From positions 682,001 to 746,000 of the forward strand of contig NZ_CP091819.1 of assembly GCF_019740355.2 (NCBI RefSeq): DNA of 64,000 nucleotides, written 5' to 3'. Of this stretch, positions 8,938 to 17,191 are shown one piece after another (the stretch's first letter is position 1; each line of letters begins with the position of its first letter). The position numbers were made by a program, and so were the translations under genes. This DNA is from Paracrocinitomix mangrovi. Its GTDB lineage: Bacteria; Bacteroidota; Bacteroidia; Flavobacteriales_D; Crocinitomicaceae. Under the pieces are notes generated by a model. It was not told where the DNA came from and made no database searches. It was given only the letters and a program-made list of their open reading frames with translations.

Positions 8938-9405
8938 ATGCCTTTAGAAATTGAACACAAATATCTGATCAATCAAGAAGAATGGAGTAAAGTCACTCCT
9001 GATCAATCAATACATATACAACAGGCTTTTATCTTTTCAACAGTTGAAAAATCAGTACGTGTAAGAATTTATGGAGAACAAGGTTTTTTGACCATAAAGG
9101 GCAAAACCATGGGCGCTACAAGAAAAGAATTTGAATATGAAATTCCGAAAACAGAGGCTCAAGAACTAATCAATGACTTTGGAGAGAATCTCATTGAAAA
9201 AATCAGATATATAGTAACTATCAATGATAATTGCTGGGAAGTAGATGAATTTTTAGGAGCTAACAAAGGTTTATTTGTTGCAGAAATTGAATTGTCCAAT
9301 GAATCTGAAAACTACAGTAAACCTTCTTGGCTAGGAATAGAAGTCACCGAGGATCCGAAATATCTCAACGTTAATTTGGCTAAAAATCCTTTCAGTAAAT
9401 GGTGA
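8938..9405 (+). CDS. CYTH domain protein
   Basis: A single-domain CYTH (triphosphate tunnel) protein of 155 residues. The family signature ExExK is at the extreme N-terminus (EIEHK, residues 4-8). It is followed by the charged beta-strands expected of the tunnel: VRVRIYG, FLTIKGKTMG, RKEFEYEI, KIRYIV and VDEFLG. Relatives hydrolyse inorganic triphosphate or other triphosphorylated substrates with a divalent metal. The ATG at 8938, one base after the preceding stop, is chosen because the motif requires a near-terminal start. It is probably the last gene of the mevalonate operon, and ends two bases from the converging siaC-like gene. Confidence 0.88.
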   Translation: MPLEIEHKYLINQEEWSKVTPDQSIHIQQAFIFSTVEKSVRVRIYGEQGFLTIKGKTMGATRKEFEYEIPKTEAQELINDFGENLIEKIRYIVTINDNCWEVDEFLGANKGLFVAEIELSNESENYSKPSWLGIEVTEDPKYLNVNLAKNPFSKW

Positions 9406-9407
9406 TT

Positions 9408-9791
9408 TTACAAAGCTTTACGTTTTACTTTGACCTTGATAATGTCTCCCAACATGTATTTAAAGTCCTCTCCTACTAACCTCATGTCCTCATCATCCTG
9501 ATCATATTCCCAATAAACTTCAAAAAGTCTATCTGAAAAATGACTTTTTAAACCAGACAAGGTTTTAAAAAGTATCATTCCTGAACTGGTGTTTACGTAT
9601 TTTAAATCAACATATAATCTGATATGTTTGAGCTCAACCATTTTAAAAATGGATAACCAATTTAAAAATGGTCTGAAAAATGTCACACTATCTTCTGGCT
9701 TACATATTCCCCGGATAGATATGATCCCATCAATTTTGCTACCCTCAATGTGCGGTGTGTTATCAGTAGCGTTAAGTTTGAATTCGTTCAT
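9408..9791 (-). CDS. SiaC family regulatory phosphoprotein (DUF1987)
   Basis: A 127-residue protein of the DUF1987/SiaC family, whose Pseudomonas member is reversibly phosphorylated on Thr68 to control a diguanylate cyclase. From the ATG at 9791 the hallmarks fall in family positions: TDNTPHIEG near the start, SIRGICKPED, and YVNTSSG with the threonine exactly at residue 68. An upstream ATG (9839) would add 16 residues not typical of the family. No SiaB kinase or SiaA phosphatase lies nearby, so it is an orphan here. Bacteroidota use may differ from the Pseudomonas case. Confidence 0.85.
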   Translation of the reverse strand: MNEFKLNATDNTPHIEGSKIDGIISIRGICKPEDSVTFFRPFLNWLSIFKMVELKHIRLYVDLKYVNTSSGMILFKTLSGLKSHFSDRLFEVYWEYDQDDEDMRLVGEDFKYMLGDIIKVKVKRKAL

Positions 9792-9923
9792 TTTAAAGTC
9801 TGTTATGGTCGTACCTTTAAGATACAAACAATTATGCATACATAACTTAAATCTTTCGTTGAATGAACTTAGAATTCAGCTAAATGAACATATTCTACCT
9901 AGTAATAAAATTGCAACTTACTA

Positions 9924-10493
9924 TTATTTAGCTATTTCTACCCAAAACTCTCTTCCTTTTCTTGGCTCAATAGAATTACGACAAGGCTCAATTTTAATGG
10001 ATGAAAAATGATTTGTGAACCTGTCAACATATTCATCTTTGCATCCCCCAAAAGGTGGACCATCTACAAGTGGAAAATCAAATAACAAACCAACCAATTT
10101 ACCTTCTCTATGCAAAAGTTCATCCATCTTTTTACAATACATATTTCGCATCTCAGGATGAATGGCACAGAAAAATGTTTGTTCAATAATTAAATCATAC
10201 TCACCACTATGCTCAAAAAAGTCCTTGTGTAAGACATGATTTCTAGGAAAATCAGGATAACGCTCCATAAAAGAATTTACTGCACCTTCTGATATATCAA
10301 TGACAGTTACATTGCTGAATCCTTGATGGTGTAGGTACTCAGCTTCGTATGCATTTCCTGCTCCGGGAATTAGAATTCTAATTTCTTTGTTTGCAATTTG
10401 ATCAACATATTCCTTAATGGGTGTACTTATATAGCCAATATCCCAGCCTGTATTTCCATTTGCCCATTTATCTTCCCAGAAATCCTTTTCCAT
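9924..10493 (-). CDS. TPMT-like SAM-dependent methyltransferase
   Basis: A 189-residue class I methyltransferase of the thiopurine S-methyltransferase-like family. The N-terminal FWEDKWANGNTGWDIG matches the family's substrate-side motif. It is followed by the SAM-binding loop ILIPGAGNAYEAEYL, the acidic strand end VTVIDIS and the HKDFFEH segment. The physiological substrate is unknown; relatives act on thiols, thiocyanate, selenium or tellurium species. It runs opposite to the upstream secreted-protein gene at 10545 and is followed on its own strand by the SiaC gene after a gap of about 130 bases. Confidence 0.85.
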   Translation of the reverse strand: MEKDFWEDKWANGNTGWDIGYISTPIKEYVDQIANKEIRILIPGAGNAYEAEYLHHQGFSNVTVIDISEGAVNSFMERYPDFPRNHVLHKDFFEHSGEYDLIIEQTFFCAIHPEMRNMYCKKMDELLHREGKLVGLLFDFPLVDGPPFGGCKDEYVDRFTNHFSSIKIEPCRNSIEPRKGREFWVEIAK

Positions 10494-10544
10494 TTTGGTT
10501 CACATTTTGATATTTACTAATTTAGTTATCTTCTTACTTTCAAA

Positions 10545-11525
10545 ATGAAAAAATTAATAATAGTAGCTGTCATCCTTTCATCCTTCACTGCATTAGCCGG
10601 TGGATTTAGATGGCCTAACGTACCTTATCACCACGCGAAACTACATCTGTTTAACATTCCATTTAAAGAGCCTGCCAAAATTGACTATTATTTGGTTAAA
10701 GATGGTGCATATGCTAAATCTAAAATTGGTGAAGGATATGTACTGGACGATACGTTTTTAAAGGAATTACATGCTGTTTTGGCCAGAGGAGTTGATGAAT
10801 TAATTCAGGGACTTTCTGGATGCTACATCCCGCGTCATGGAATTATCTATTACAATGAAAAGAATGAACCAGTAGCCGCTTTTTCAGTATGCCTTGAATG
10901 TGAGAAAATTGATTTTTGGAGCAGTAGAGATATAAGCAGCCAAATCAGACATCCTCATGGTAAGTTGAATATTCAAAAAGCTGAATATCAAATAAAGAAA
11001 ATTAAAGAACTATTTGTAGGTAAAAACATCCCTGTCTATGATAAGGAAGAACAATATGAAGCATATTTGGACAGTTGTGAAGGATGCAATAATTTGGGTG
11101 AAATGAATTTTTCAATGGACGAACGAGACACTTTATTTAATAAACCATTCACAATTCAGGATATTTGGGGATGGATGAACGAACACTATAAAGATGATAA
11201 CGGTTTTAAAGAAGAAGAAACCACTAAAATAACTGCAGGTGGAGACAAATACACATATAAACAAATCGTTGATAAAGAAGGAAGTAAATTCGTCTTTAAT
11301 TTTGATGAGCAGCCAAAGATGATTGAAGCTACAATAGTCAGTAATAAAGTAATTCTCCCAAATGGATTAAGAGTTGGTATGTCACTGGAAGATATTCAAA
11401 ATCAAATGCTGGTTTATGACGGAATATCCTGGCCAGCGATAATGAAATTTAAAAAACCGGCTTACACTATCACCTATCATATAGCGAGACAAACTATCAC
11501 TAAAATAGAAATGGTGAGTAAGTAA
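10545..11525 (+). CDS. Secreted protein of unknown function
   Basis: A 326-residue protein with a clear Sec signal peptide (MKKLIIVAVILSSFTALAGG), probably periplasmic. It has cysteines arranged as CLEC (about residues 121-124) and CEGC (about 178-181), which could form disulfides or bind a metal. No known domain is recognised. It converges with rlmD, whose stop abuts this stop codon. The ATG follows a weak AT-rich leader without a Shine-Dalgarno sequence, as is usual for this phylum. Confidence 0.75.
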   Translation: MKKLIIVAVILSSFTALAGGFRWPNVPYHHAKLHLFNIPFKEPAKIDYYLVKDGAYAKSKIGEGYVLDDTFLKELHAVLARGVDELIQGLSGCYIPRHGIIYYNEKNEPVAAFSVCLECEKIDFWSSRDISSQIRHPHGKLNIQKAEYQIKKIKELFVGKNIPVYDKEEQYEAYLDSCEGCNNLGEMNFSMDERDTLFNKPFTIQDIWGWMNEHYKDDNGFKEEETTKITAGGDKYTYKQIVDKEGSKFVFNFDEQPKMIEATIVSNKVILPNGLRVGMSLEDIQNQMLVYDGISWPAIMKFKKPAYTITYHIARQTITKIEMVSK

Positions 11526-12953
11526 TTATTCCTTGATAAAAAGCGCTACAGCTTCAATGTGAGAAGTGTGAGGAAATTGATCAACTAAGGACAGTTTTTT
11601 TAACTTATAACCTTCCATATCCATTTCTTTTGCATCTCTTGCTTGTGTTGCCGGATTACATGAAATGTACACTATTTGCTTAGCACCTATAGCCATTACT
11701 TTCTTTAGTGTTTTGGGAGCAATCCCCGCTCTCGGAGGATCCAAAATAATAGTGTGAATCTTTCCTGTGAAATTTGGATATTCATTCAAAAACTTTCCTA
11801 CATCAGCCGCATAAAAATCCAGATTTCCAATTTTATTACGCTTAGCATTTCGTTTAGCATCTTCTATTGCTTCAGGTACTATATCCACTCCAACAACTTT
11901 AACTCCTTCTATTTTAGAGGCCATAATTTGACCTATTGTTCCGGTACCACAAAACAAATCCATCAAGTATTGATTACTTAAATCAAAATTCTCCTGCGCG
12001 TACTCAATGGCTTTAGCATAAAGTCTTTCTGCACTTTTAGGATTGGTTTGAAAAAAGCTCTCCATACTAATCTCAAAGTTCAACCCCAACAATTTCTCTA
12101 ATACAACAGTTTCACCAAATAGCAATTCATTATTACCATTTTCAATCTTTGCTCTGTCTGAAACATCATCATTGATGGTATGCTGTAAACCTGCCAGTCT
12201 CTTTCCTAAAAGGTTTTGCATAAAGTCTGCAAATGCTTTTCTGTCAAACTTTTTTAACCCTTGTGAAGAGGTCACTAGATTGATCAACAATTGGTCCTGA
12301 TCAAATGATTTTCTTACTACCAGATGCCTAAAAAATCCCTTTTTCTGAGGAGGGTGCCAGGCAGGTAAATTTGTAGTGGCCAGAAATTCTCGTATCTCGT
12401 GCAGTTTATTCTCAAAATCTTTGTCAAATAATCCACTTTCCTTATCCAGATTTTCCACTTTCCACCAGGTTCCTCTTGTCTTAAATCCTAAAGCAAAAGC
12501 ATCATCTACTTCTTCTCCACTCTCTAAATCCTGACGAATACTAGAGAAAGAATACTCCATTTTATTACGATAATTAAAATCAGCTGGTGAAGCAATATAT
12601 GATTCAAATTTGTCTTCAACGTCTTGAATATCTCCAATTCTCTTGTATTGCTGAAGTGTGGATTCTTGCTTTAATTTATGCTGAACATCCACCGGTAATT
12701 TGATATACGGAGCACCGGAAATTGGTTGATATCCTAAATCTACCGCAATTGGAGAATCTTTGATTACTCTCAACAATTTACATTCAGCATGTTTTTTGCG
12801 CTTTTTGGCGATTCTGGCCTCAACTACTTGACCCGGATAGGTATTTTCAACAAAAATCACATACTGACCTTGTTCAGTTTGTTGTTTAGCAATTCCTTTA
12901 CCACCAAAGGCGTAATCGGTAATTTCTACTTCTATGATATCTCCTCTTTTCAA
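11526..12953 (-). CDS. rlmD: 23S rRNA (uracil-C5) methyltransferase, RlmD type, without Fe-S cysteines
   Basis: Methylates a uracil of 23S rRNA using SAM. The 475-residue protein has an N-terminal TRAM RNA-binding domain (MKRGDIIEVEITDYAFGGKG) and a C-terminal Rossmann methyltransferase domain. The latter shows LMDLFCGTGTIG, the DPPRAG motif and the ISCNPATQARD motif with the catalytic cysteine. In the place where RlmD proteins usually have the cluster of cysteines ligating a 4Fe-4S centre, this protein reads PISGAPYIKLPVD, with no cysteine. The site specificity (U1939) is assigned by family similarity only; it could be another member of the TrmA/RlmCD group. Confidence 0.88.
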   Translation of the reverse strand: MKRGDIIEVEITDYAFGGKGIAKQQTEQGQYVIFVENTYPGQVVEARIAKKRKKHAECKLLRVIKDSPIAVDLGYQPISGAPYIKLPVDVQHKLKQESTLQQYKRIGDIQDVEDKFESYIASPADFNYRNKMEYSFSSIRQDLESGEEVDDAFALGFKTRGTWWKVENLDKESGLFDKDFENKLHEIREFLATTNLPAWHPPQKKGFFRHLVVRKSFDQDQLLINLVTSSQGLKKFDRKAFADFMQNLLGKRLAGLQHTINDDVSDRAKIENGNNELLFGETVVLEKLLGLNFEISMESFFQTNPKSAERLYAKAIEYAQENFDLSNQYLMDLFCGTGTIGQIMASKIEGVKVVGVDIVPEAIEDAKRNAKRNKIGNLDFYAADVGKFLNEYPNFTGKIHTIILDPPRAGIAPKTLKKVMAIGAKQIVYISCNPATQARDAKEMDMEGYKLKKLSLVDQFPHTSHIEAVALFIKE

Positions 12954-12978
12954 CTTAAATGTAAATTATTTAGGGCTG

Positions 12979-13007
12979 CAAATTTAGGTATAAATTAGGC
13001 AAGGCAA
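12979..13007 (-). promoter_or_regulatory. Bacteroidota-type promoter for rlmD
   Basis: On the - strand a TAAATTTG -7 box (12979-12986) lies 18 bases from a TTG -33 box (13005-13007). The expected pair is TTG, 19-21 bases, TAnnTTTG. The inferred start point near 12973 leaves a short leader of about 20 bases before the rlmD ATG. It lies back to back with a + strand element for the next gene. Confidence 0.5.
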
Positions 13008-13023
13008 TCTGATTGCTTTTGAG

Positions 13024-13031
13024 TAGATTTG
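13024..13031 (+). promoter_or_regulatory. Promoter -7 box close to the CocE-hydrolase start
   Basis: TAGATTTG fits TAnnTTTG exactly. No TTG is found at the expected -33 distance. The ATG at 13038 is seven bases after the box, so transcription from it would give a leaderless or nearly leaderless mRNA. Confidence 0.35.
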
Positions 13032-13037
13032 TTTCCT

Positions 13038-14936
13038 ATGAAAAATTTAAGGCTACTATTTCTTGCTCCATTATGGACAATCCTAGTATTTATAGGCAAT
13101 TCATGTAGTAGTGAATCTGAGAATTCCTCTTATAAAACATTTACAAAAGAGGACTATTCAAAGAAAGAAGTTTACATTGAAATGAGAGATGGAGCCAAAT
13201 TATTCACGACCATCTATTCGCCAAAAGATAAAGATCAAGATTATCCCGTGATCATTAAAAGAACTCCTTATAGCTGTAATCCCTATGGCGCAGATACAAT
13301 GCCGGAAAAGATCTCTCACAATCCTAAACTAGTTGAATCCGGATATATTTTTGTTGTGCAGGATGTAAGAGGAAGATGGAACAGTGAAGGTGTATTTGAA
13401 AATGTAAAACCACCCTATTCCCTTTGGGATTCAACAGCAACAGATGAGTTGACAGATAGCTATGACACTTATGATTGGTTGGTAGAAAATCTTGAAAACT
13501 TCAATGGAAATATTGGACAATATGGGAATTCGTATCCTGGATGGACCACCTTGATTGGAGCCAGAACTAATCATCCAAACCTAAAAGCCGTAATGGCAAT
13601 GGCTCCAGTTACCAACTTTTTTTATGAAGATTTTTACAGATATGGATTGTGCGGGATGAATTATATCCCAGTGATGAATGCGTTTGGAACCTATAAAGAT
13701 GAACCTACCACAGAAAGCTGGTATGATATGAAAGATTCAATTTATGGTTTAGATCAGGTTGAAGAAGGAGAATCAGTTCCATATTACGAGTTTTTTAGGG
13801 AAAGACTTGCGCTTACCAATTTTGAAGACATTATGGGTGACAACTTTTTTTGGAAGGAAATTAAGGCTCATCCTAATTATGATGAATATCAAGACAAAAG
13901 AAATTGGTTGAATTACATTAAAGAACCCATGTCGCCTCAAATTATGATAGTAGGTGGTTGGCATGATGAACAAAATTTATTTGGAATACTTAATTCCTAC
14001 AAATCGCTCGTAGAATCTAATCCTGACGCGCAGCTGGTGGTAGGTCCCTGGTCACATGGACACAATAAGAACAGAGATTCATTGTATTGCTTAGGAGATA
14101 TTTGTTTTGGGACAGATATTTCAAAGAACTTTCAAGAAGGAATTGAATTTGATTATTGGGAGTATCACTTAAAAGGAAAAGGAGAAGCTCCGAATTTTAG
14201 TGTGAGATTATTTGATACGGGAATATTAGTTTGGAAAGAATTTGAAGAATTTCCTCCTACTTCAAACGAAGAAATCACCTACTTTTTGTCAAATGATGGG
14301 AGCTTAAGTTCTGAATTGACGCATCAAGAAGGATTCAAAGAATTTGTTTCAGACCCATTGAATCCTGTTCCGTTTTTAGAAGAAGATAATTTTTACCGAA
14401 TGGCACCCAAGTCATACATGACAGCTGATCAAAGATTCTTAGCGAACCGTAAAGATGTTTTATCGTTTACATCTGATGTATTAGAAGAGGACTTGACAGT
14501 TAATGGCGAAGTGAAGGCATTGATAAACTTTGCTTCTAGTATGGAAGATGCAGATGTGTACGTTAAATTAATAGATGTTTATCCGGATGTAAGAAGTAAT
14601 AAAGAACATGATTTAGAAGATGTAGATTACAGTGGGTATCAAAGATTGATTCGACTTGGTTACATTAGAGCAAGATTTAGAAATGGATTTGTTACTCCTG
14701 AGCGTTTGGTTGCAGGTGAAAAAACTTCTATTCAAGTACCTTTATTAGAGGTGTTTCATACCTTTAAAAAAGGTCACCGAATTATGATACAGGTGCAAAG
14801 TAGCATGTTTCCATTATTTGACATGAATCCACAAAATTGGAAAGACAATATTTTTGAAGCAACGAAAGAAGACTTTAAATCGTCTGTCCACAAAGTTTAT
14901 AATGACAGTAAAATCATTTTACCAATAAATAATTAA
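13038..14936 (+). CDS. CocE/NonD family hydrolase, secreted
   Basis: An alpha/beta-hydrolase of the CocE / X-Pro dipeptidyl-peptidase (S15) / glutaryl-acylase group, 632 residues, acting on ester or amide bonds; substrate unknown. The likely triad is Ser165 in GQYGNSYPGW, Asp310 in GGWHDEQ and His340 in GPWSHGHN, followed by the C-terminal jelly-roll domain typical of the family. The N-terminus is a signal peptide ending at a cysteine (FIGNSCSS), probably a lipoprotein although the lipobox is not canonical. ATG at 13038 is chosen over an upstream TTG because the hydrophobic leader begins there. The small secreted gene four bases downstream is probably cotranscribed. Confidence 0.87.
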   Translation: MKNLRLLFLAPLWTILVFIGNSCSSESENSSYKTFTKEDYSKKEVYIEMRDGAKLFTTIYSPKDKDQDYPVIIKRTPYSCNPYGADTMPEKISHNPKLVESGYIFVVQDVRGRWNSEGVFENVKPPYSLWDSTATDELTDSYDTYDWLVENLENFNGNIGQYGNSYPGWTTLIGARTNHPNLKAVMAMAPVTNFFYEDFYRYGLCGMNYIPVMNAFGTYKDEPTTESWYDMKDSIYGLDQVEEGESVPYYEFFRERLALTNFEDIMGDNFFWKEIKAHPNYDEYQDKRNWLNYIKEPMSPQIMIVGGWHDEQNLFGILNSYKSLVESNPDAQLVVGPWSHGHNKNRDSLYCLGDICFGTDISKNFQEGIEFDYWEYHLKGKGEAPNFSVRLFDTGILVWKEFEEFPPTSNEEITYFLSNDGSLSSELTHQEGFKEFVSDPLNPVPFLEEDNFYRMAPKSYMTADQRFLANRKDVLSFTSDVLEEDLTVNGEVKALINFASSMEDADVYVKLIDVYPDVRSNKEHDLEDVDYSGYQRLIRLGYIRARFRNGFVTPERLVAGEKTSIQVPLLEVFHTFKKGHRIMIQVQSSMFPLFDMNPQNWKDNIFEATKEDFKSSVHKVYNDSKIILPINN

Positions 14937-14939
14937 ACA

Positions 14940-15323
14940 ATGAAAAATTTCATTTTAACACTATCACTTTTAGTAATCAGTTCATTATCATTTTCTCAAA
15001 ATCAAGGAAACAGATACATGTTTACTGGAAAATTGATTGCAAGTCCTTCTAACATTACAACTTGTGATACAGATAAAATTGCAGCTGTTTTTGAATTTGA
15101 GGTACAAATGATTTCAGACAATGCTTACACTGCTCAAAATATTGCGATTATCGTTGTATGTCCTGCAGGATTAGGTGCAGATTACCTAAAAGTTGGTTCT
15201 ACTTACAAAATGGAATTGTTTGATGACAATACAGATACTTTTACCATCATCAATGAAAGTGTTTTAGACAACTACAGTCTTACCTACAATTATTACGCAG
15301 GAGATATCAGAAGAATAGACTAA
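14940..15323 (+). CDS. Small secreted protein, unknown
   Basis: A 127-residue protein with a signal peptide (about the first 19 residues, ending SLSFSQ). The mature part is about 108 residues, predicted beta-rich, with cysteines near residues 41 and 74. No family is recognised. It starts three bases after the CocE-type hydrolase stop, so the two are probably cotranscribed, and it converges head-on with the LytTR response regulator, whose stop abuts its own. A role linked to the hydrolase is only positional inference. Confidence 0.7.
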   Translation: MKNFILTLSLLVISSLSFSQNQGNRYMFTGKLIASPSNITTCDTDKIAAVFEFEVQMISDNAYTAQNIAIIVVCPAGLGADYLKVGSTYKMELFDDNTDTFTIINESVLDNYSLTYNYYAGDIRRID

Positions 15324-16040
15324 TTAAAGGCTAAAACGGTCTTTGAATTTTATTGTCTGTCTTCTTGAAATTTCGATTTTGGTTCCGCAACTCAGCTCAA
15401 TTTGTAAGCCACCATTGAACCAACTTTCAACATTTACAATGTGATTTAAATTCACTAGGAATTTTCTGTTTGCACGGAAAAACAATCTCTCATCCATTCT
15501 TTCTTCCAGACTATTCAAAGATCTTAAGATTAAAGGTCGAAAGCTATCAAACTTAACTTTCACGTAATTTCCTTCGGATTCAAAATAACGGATATCATTT
15601 ACGTTTATAAACCAAACTTTGTCTCCATCCTTGATTAGAACTTTATCACCCTCTTTTAAAACAGAGGCATTTTCAACAGACTCAGGCAATCTGTTTTCTT
15701 CCATTAACCTGCTATGAACCTCAGATAATCTCTCGGGGTCAATCGGTTTCATTAGATAATCATAGGCATTTAGCTCAAAAGCTTTTATTGCATATTCATC
15801 ATATGCTGTAACGAAGATGGTTCTTGGAGGATTTTGCATCTTCTCCAATAACTGAAGTCCTGTTTCACCCGGCATTTGAATATCCATAAAAACCAAATCC
15901 GGCTGATCGCGTTCAATGGCTTCTTTGGCTTCAATAGCATTCTTATACTCACCTATCACTTCAATATCTTCATATTCAGACAAAAGACCTTTTAATTCTT
16001 CTCTTGCTAAACGTTCATCATCTACTATTATCGTTTTCAT
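15324..16040 (-). CDS. LytTR family response regulator
   Basis: A 238-residue DNA-binding response regulator. The receiver domain (residues 1-115) has the acid pocket DDE at 7-9, the phospho-acceptor Asp53 in LVFMDIQMPG, and the switch residues in FVTAYDEYAIKAFE. The C-terminal LytTR domain (about 140-238) contains RYFESEGNYVKV, RSLNSLEERM and FFRANRKFLVNLNHI, the features of this beta-strand DNA-binding fold. Its start overlaps the stop of the sensor kinase by four bases (ATGA), so the two form a matched pair. Target genes are not evident. Confidence 0.94.
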   Translation of the reverse strand: MKTIIVDDERLAREELKGLLSEYEDIEVIGEYKNAIEAKEAIERDQPDLVFMDIQMPGETGLQLLEKMQNPPRTIFVTAYDEYAIKAFELNAYDYLMKPIDPERLSEVHSRLMEENRLPESVENASVLKEGDKVLIKDGDKVWFINVNDIRYFESEGNYVKVKFDSFRPLILRSLNSLEERMDERLFFRANRKFLVNLNHIVNVESWFNGGLQIELSCGTKIEISRRQTIKFKDRFSL

Positions 16041-17095
16041 CTATAGTCAATTTTTATCGTAGCGTACACCATTCCATCTCTTTCTTCAATGTTGAATGAT
16101 CCATTCTCGCCATATAATATCTCTAGTCTTTTTTTTGTGTTAGCCACTCCAACACCATTTTCTGCCAAATTATCATTCAATGTACCAGGGTTAGATACTG
16201 TAAGCACAAGTGAATTGTCTGTACACTTTCCTACAACAGTTATTTCACCGCCGTCTATTGATTTAGAAATCCCATGCTTAATTGAGTTTTCAATAATTGT
16301 TTGCAACATTAATGGCGGTACTTCACAAGACATACAGTTTTCATCAATCTTGTAATCTATTTTTAAACGCTCTTCAAAACGAATTTTCTCAAGCTCCAAA
16401 TAATTCTTAACCAATTCTAATTCATCTTCCAGCTTAACAATTGAATGTTTTCCTAAATTAATTGAGTTGCGAAGCAGGCTTGATAATCTCGTTATGGCCA
16501 CTTTTGCTTGTTCTGGATCTAAGCCAACAAGTGCACGAATTGAATTCAATGAATTAAACAAAAAATGAGGATTTAATTGGGCTCTTAAATTTTTCAATTC
16601 AATTTCATTGGCAGAGGCATCCAATTTTAATCTTTGAATTTCCTGATTTCTGGATTTCTCAATAAAAATGAATGAAAGATAAAATCCTGTCCACAGTAAG
16701 AATAGTAGAATTGATCTAAAAACAGCAAAAGTAAAGTTGGCCCAATCAAAACTTTGATCATCACTCACTGCAACGTCATTAACAAAATCTACTTCTATCA
16801 CCTCTGTAATATAATATTGAAATAATTCTAATAAAATAGCCGCCAACAAAGACATTACCAGTGTCCAAAGGATAATCACAAAAAGTGATTTGGCCACCAT
16901 ATTGTACCTAATTATAAAATACCTGATTGAATGTGAAATCAGAATAGAAACCGCAATGGATGATGAAATGTAAATGTAAAGATTGGTGGTTGCTATAAAC
17001 TCATCCGTATTAAATAGCAGAATCATTGAAAAAATGAAGTATGCACTCCAACCAATAATCTGCGCTATCCAATAAAAAAGAGCTTTTCTTTCCAT
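16037..17095 (-). CDS. LytS/YehU-type sensor histidine kinase
   Basis: A 352-residue membrane sensor kinase. Four predicted transmembrane helices occupy about residues 1-150 (for example IAQIIGWSAYFIFSMILLF). They are followed by the His_kinase domain with phospho-acceptor His177 in LNPHFLFNSLNSI, and an HATPase module with PPLMLQTIIENSIKHGI and GVGVANTKKRL. There is no separate extracytoplasmic sensor domain, so the signal probably acts on the membrane helices. It is translationally coupled to the LytTR regulator downstream. Confidence 0.94.
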   Translation of the reverse strand: MERKALFYWIAQIIGWSAYFIFSMILLFNTDEFIATTNLYIYISSSIAVSILISHSIRYFIIRYNMVAKSLFVIILWTLVMSLLAAILLELFQYYITEVIEVDFVNDVAVSDDQSFDWANFTFAVFRSILLFLLWTGFYLSFIFIEKSRNQEIQRLKLDASANEIELKNLRAQLNPHFLFNSLNSIRALVGLDPEQAKVAITRLSSLLRNSINLGKHSIVKLEDELELVKNYLELEKIRFEERLKIDYKIDENCMSCEVPPLMLQTIIENSIKHGISKSIDGGEITVVGKCTDNSLVLTVSNPGTLNDNLAENGVGVANTKKRLEILYGENGSFNIEERDGMVYATIKIDYR

Positions 17096-17191
17096 ACAGA
17101 ACTAAAGTACAAATCAAATTTGCATTTCTTCACTATGTTAGGAAATGTGGAATAGATTCCTCCAAGAACGAATTAAAACAATGATGAAAGG

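Noticed and set aside
16089-16355. Open frame opposite the histidine kinase ATPase domain
   Set aside because: It covers the conserved HATPase motifs on the other strand, so it is a chance frame.
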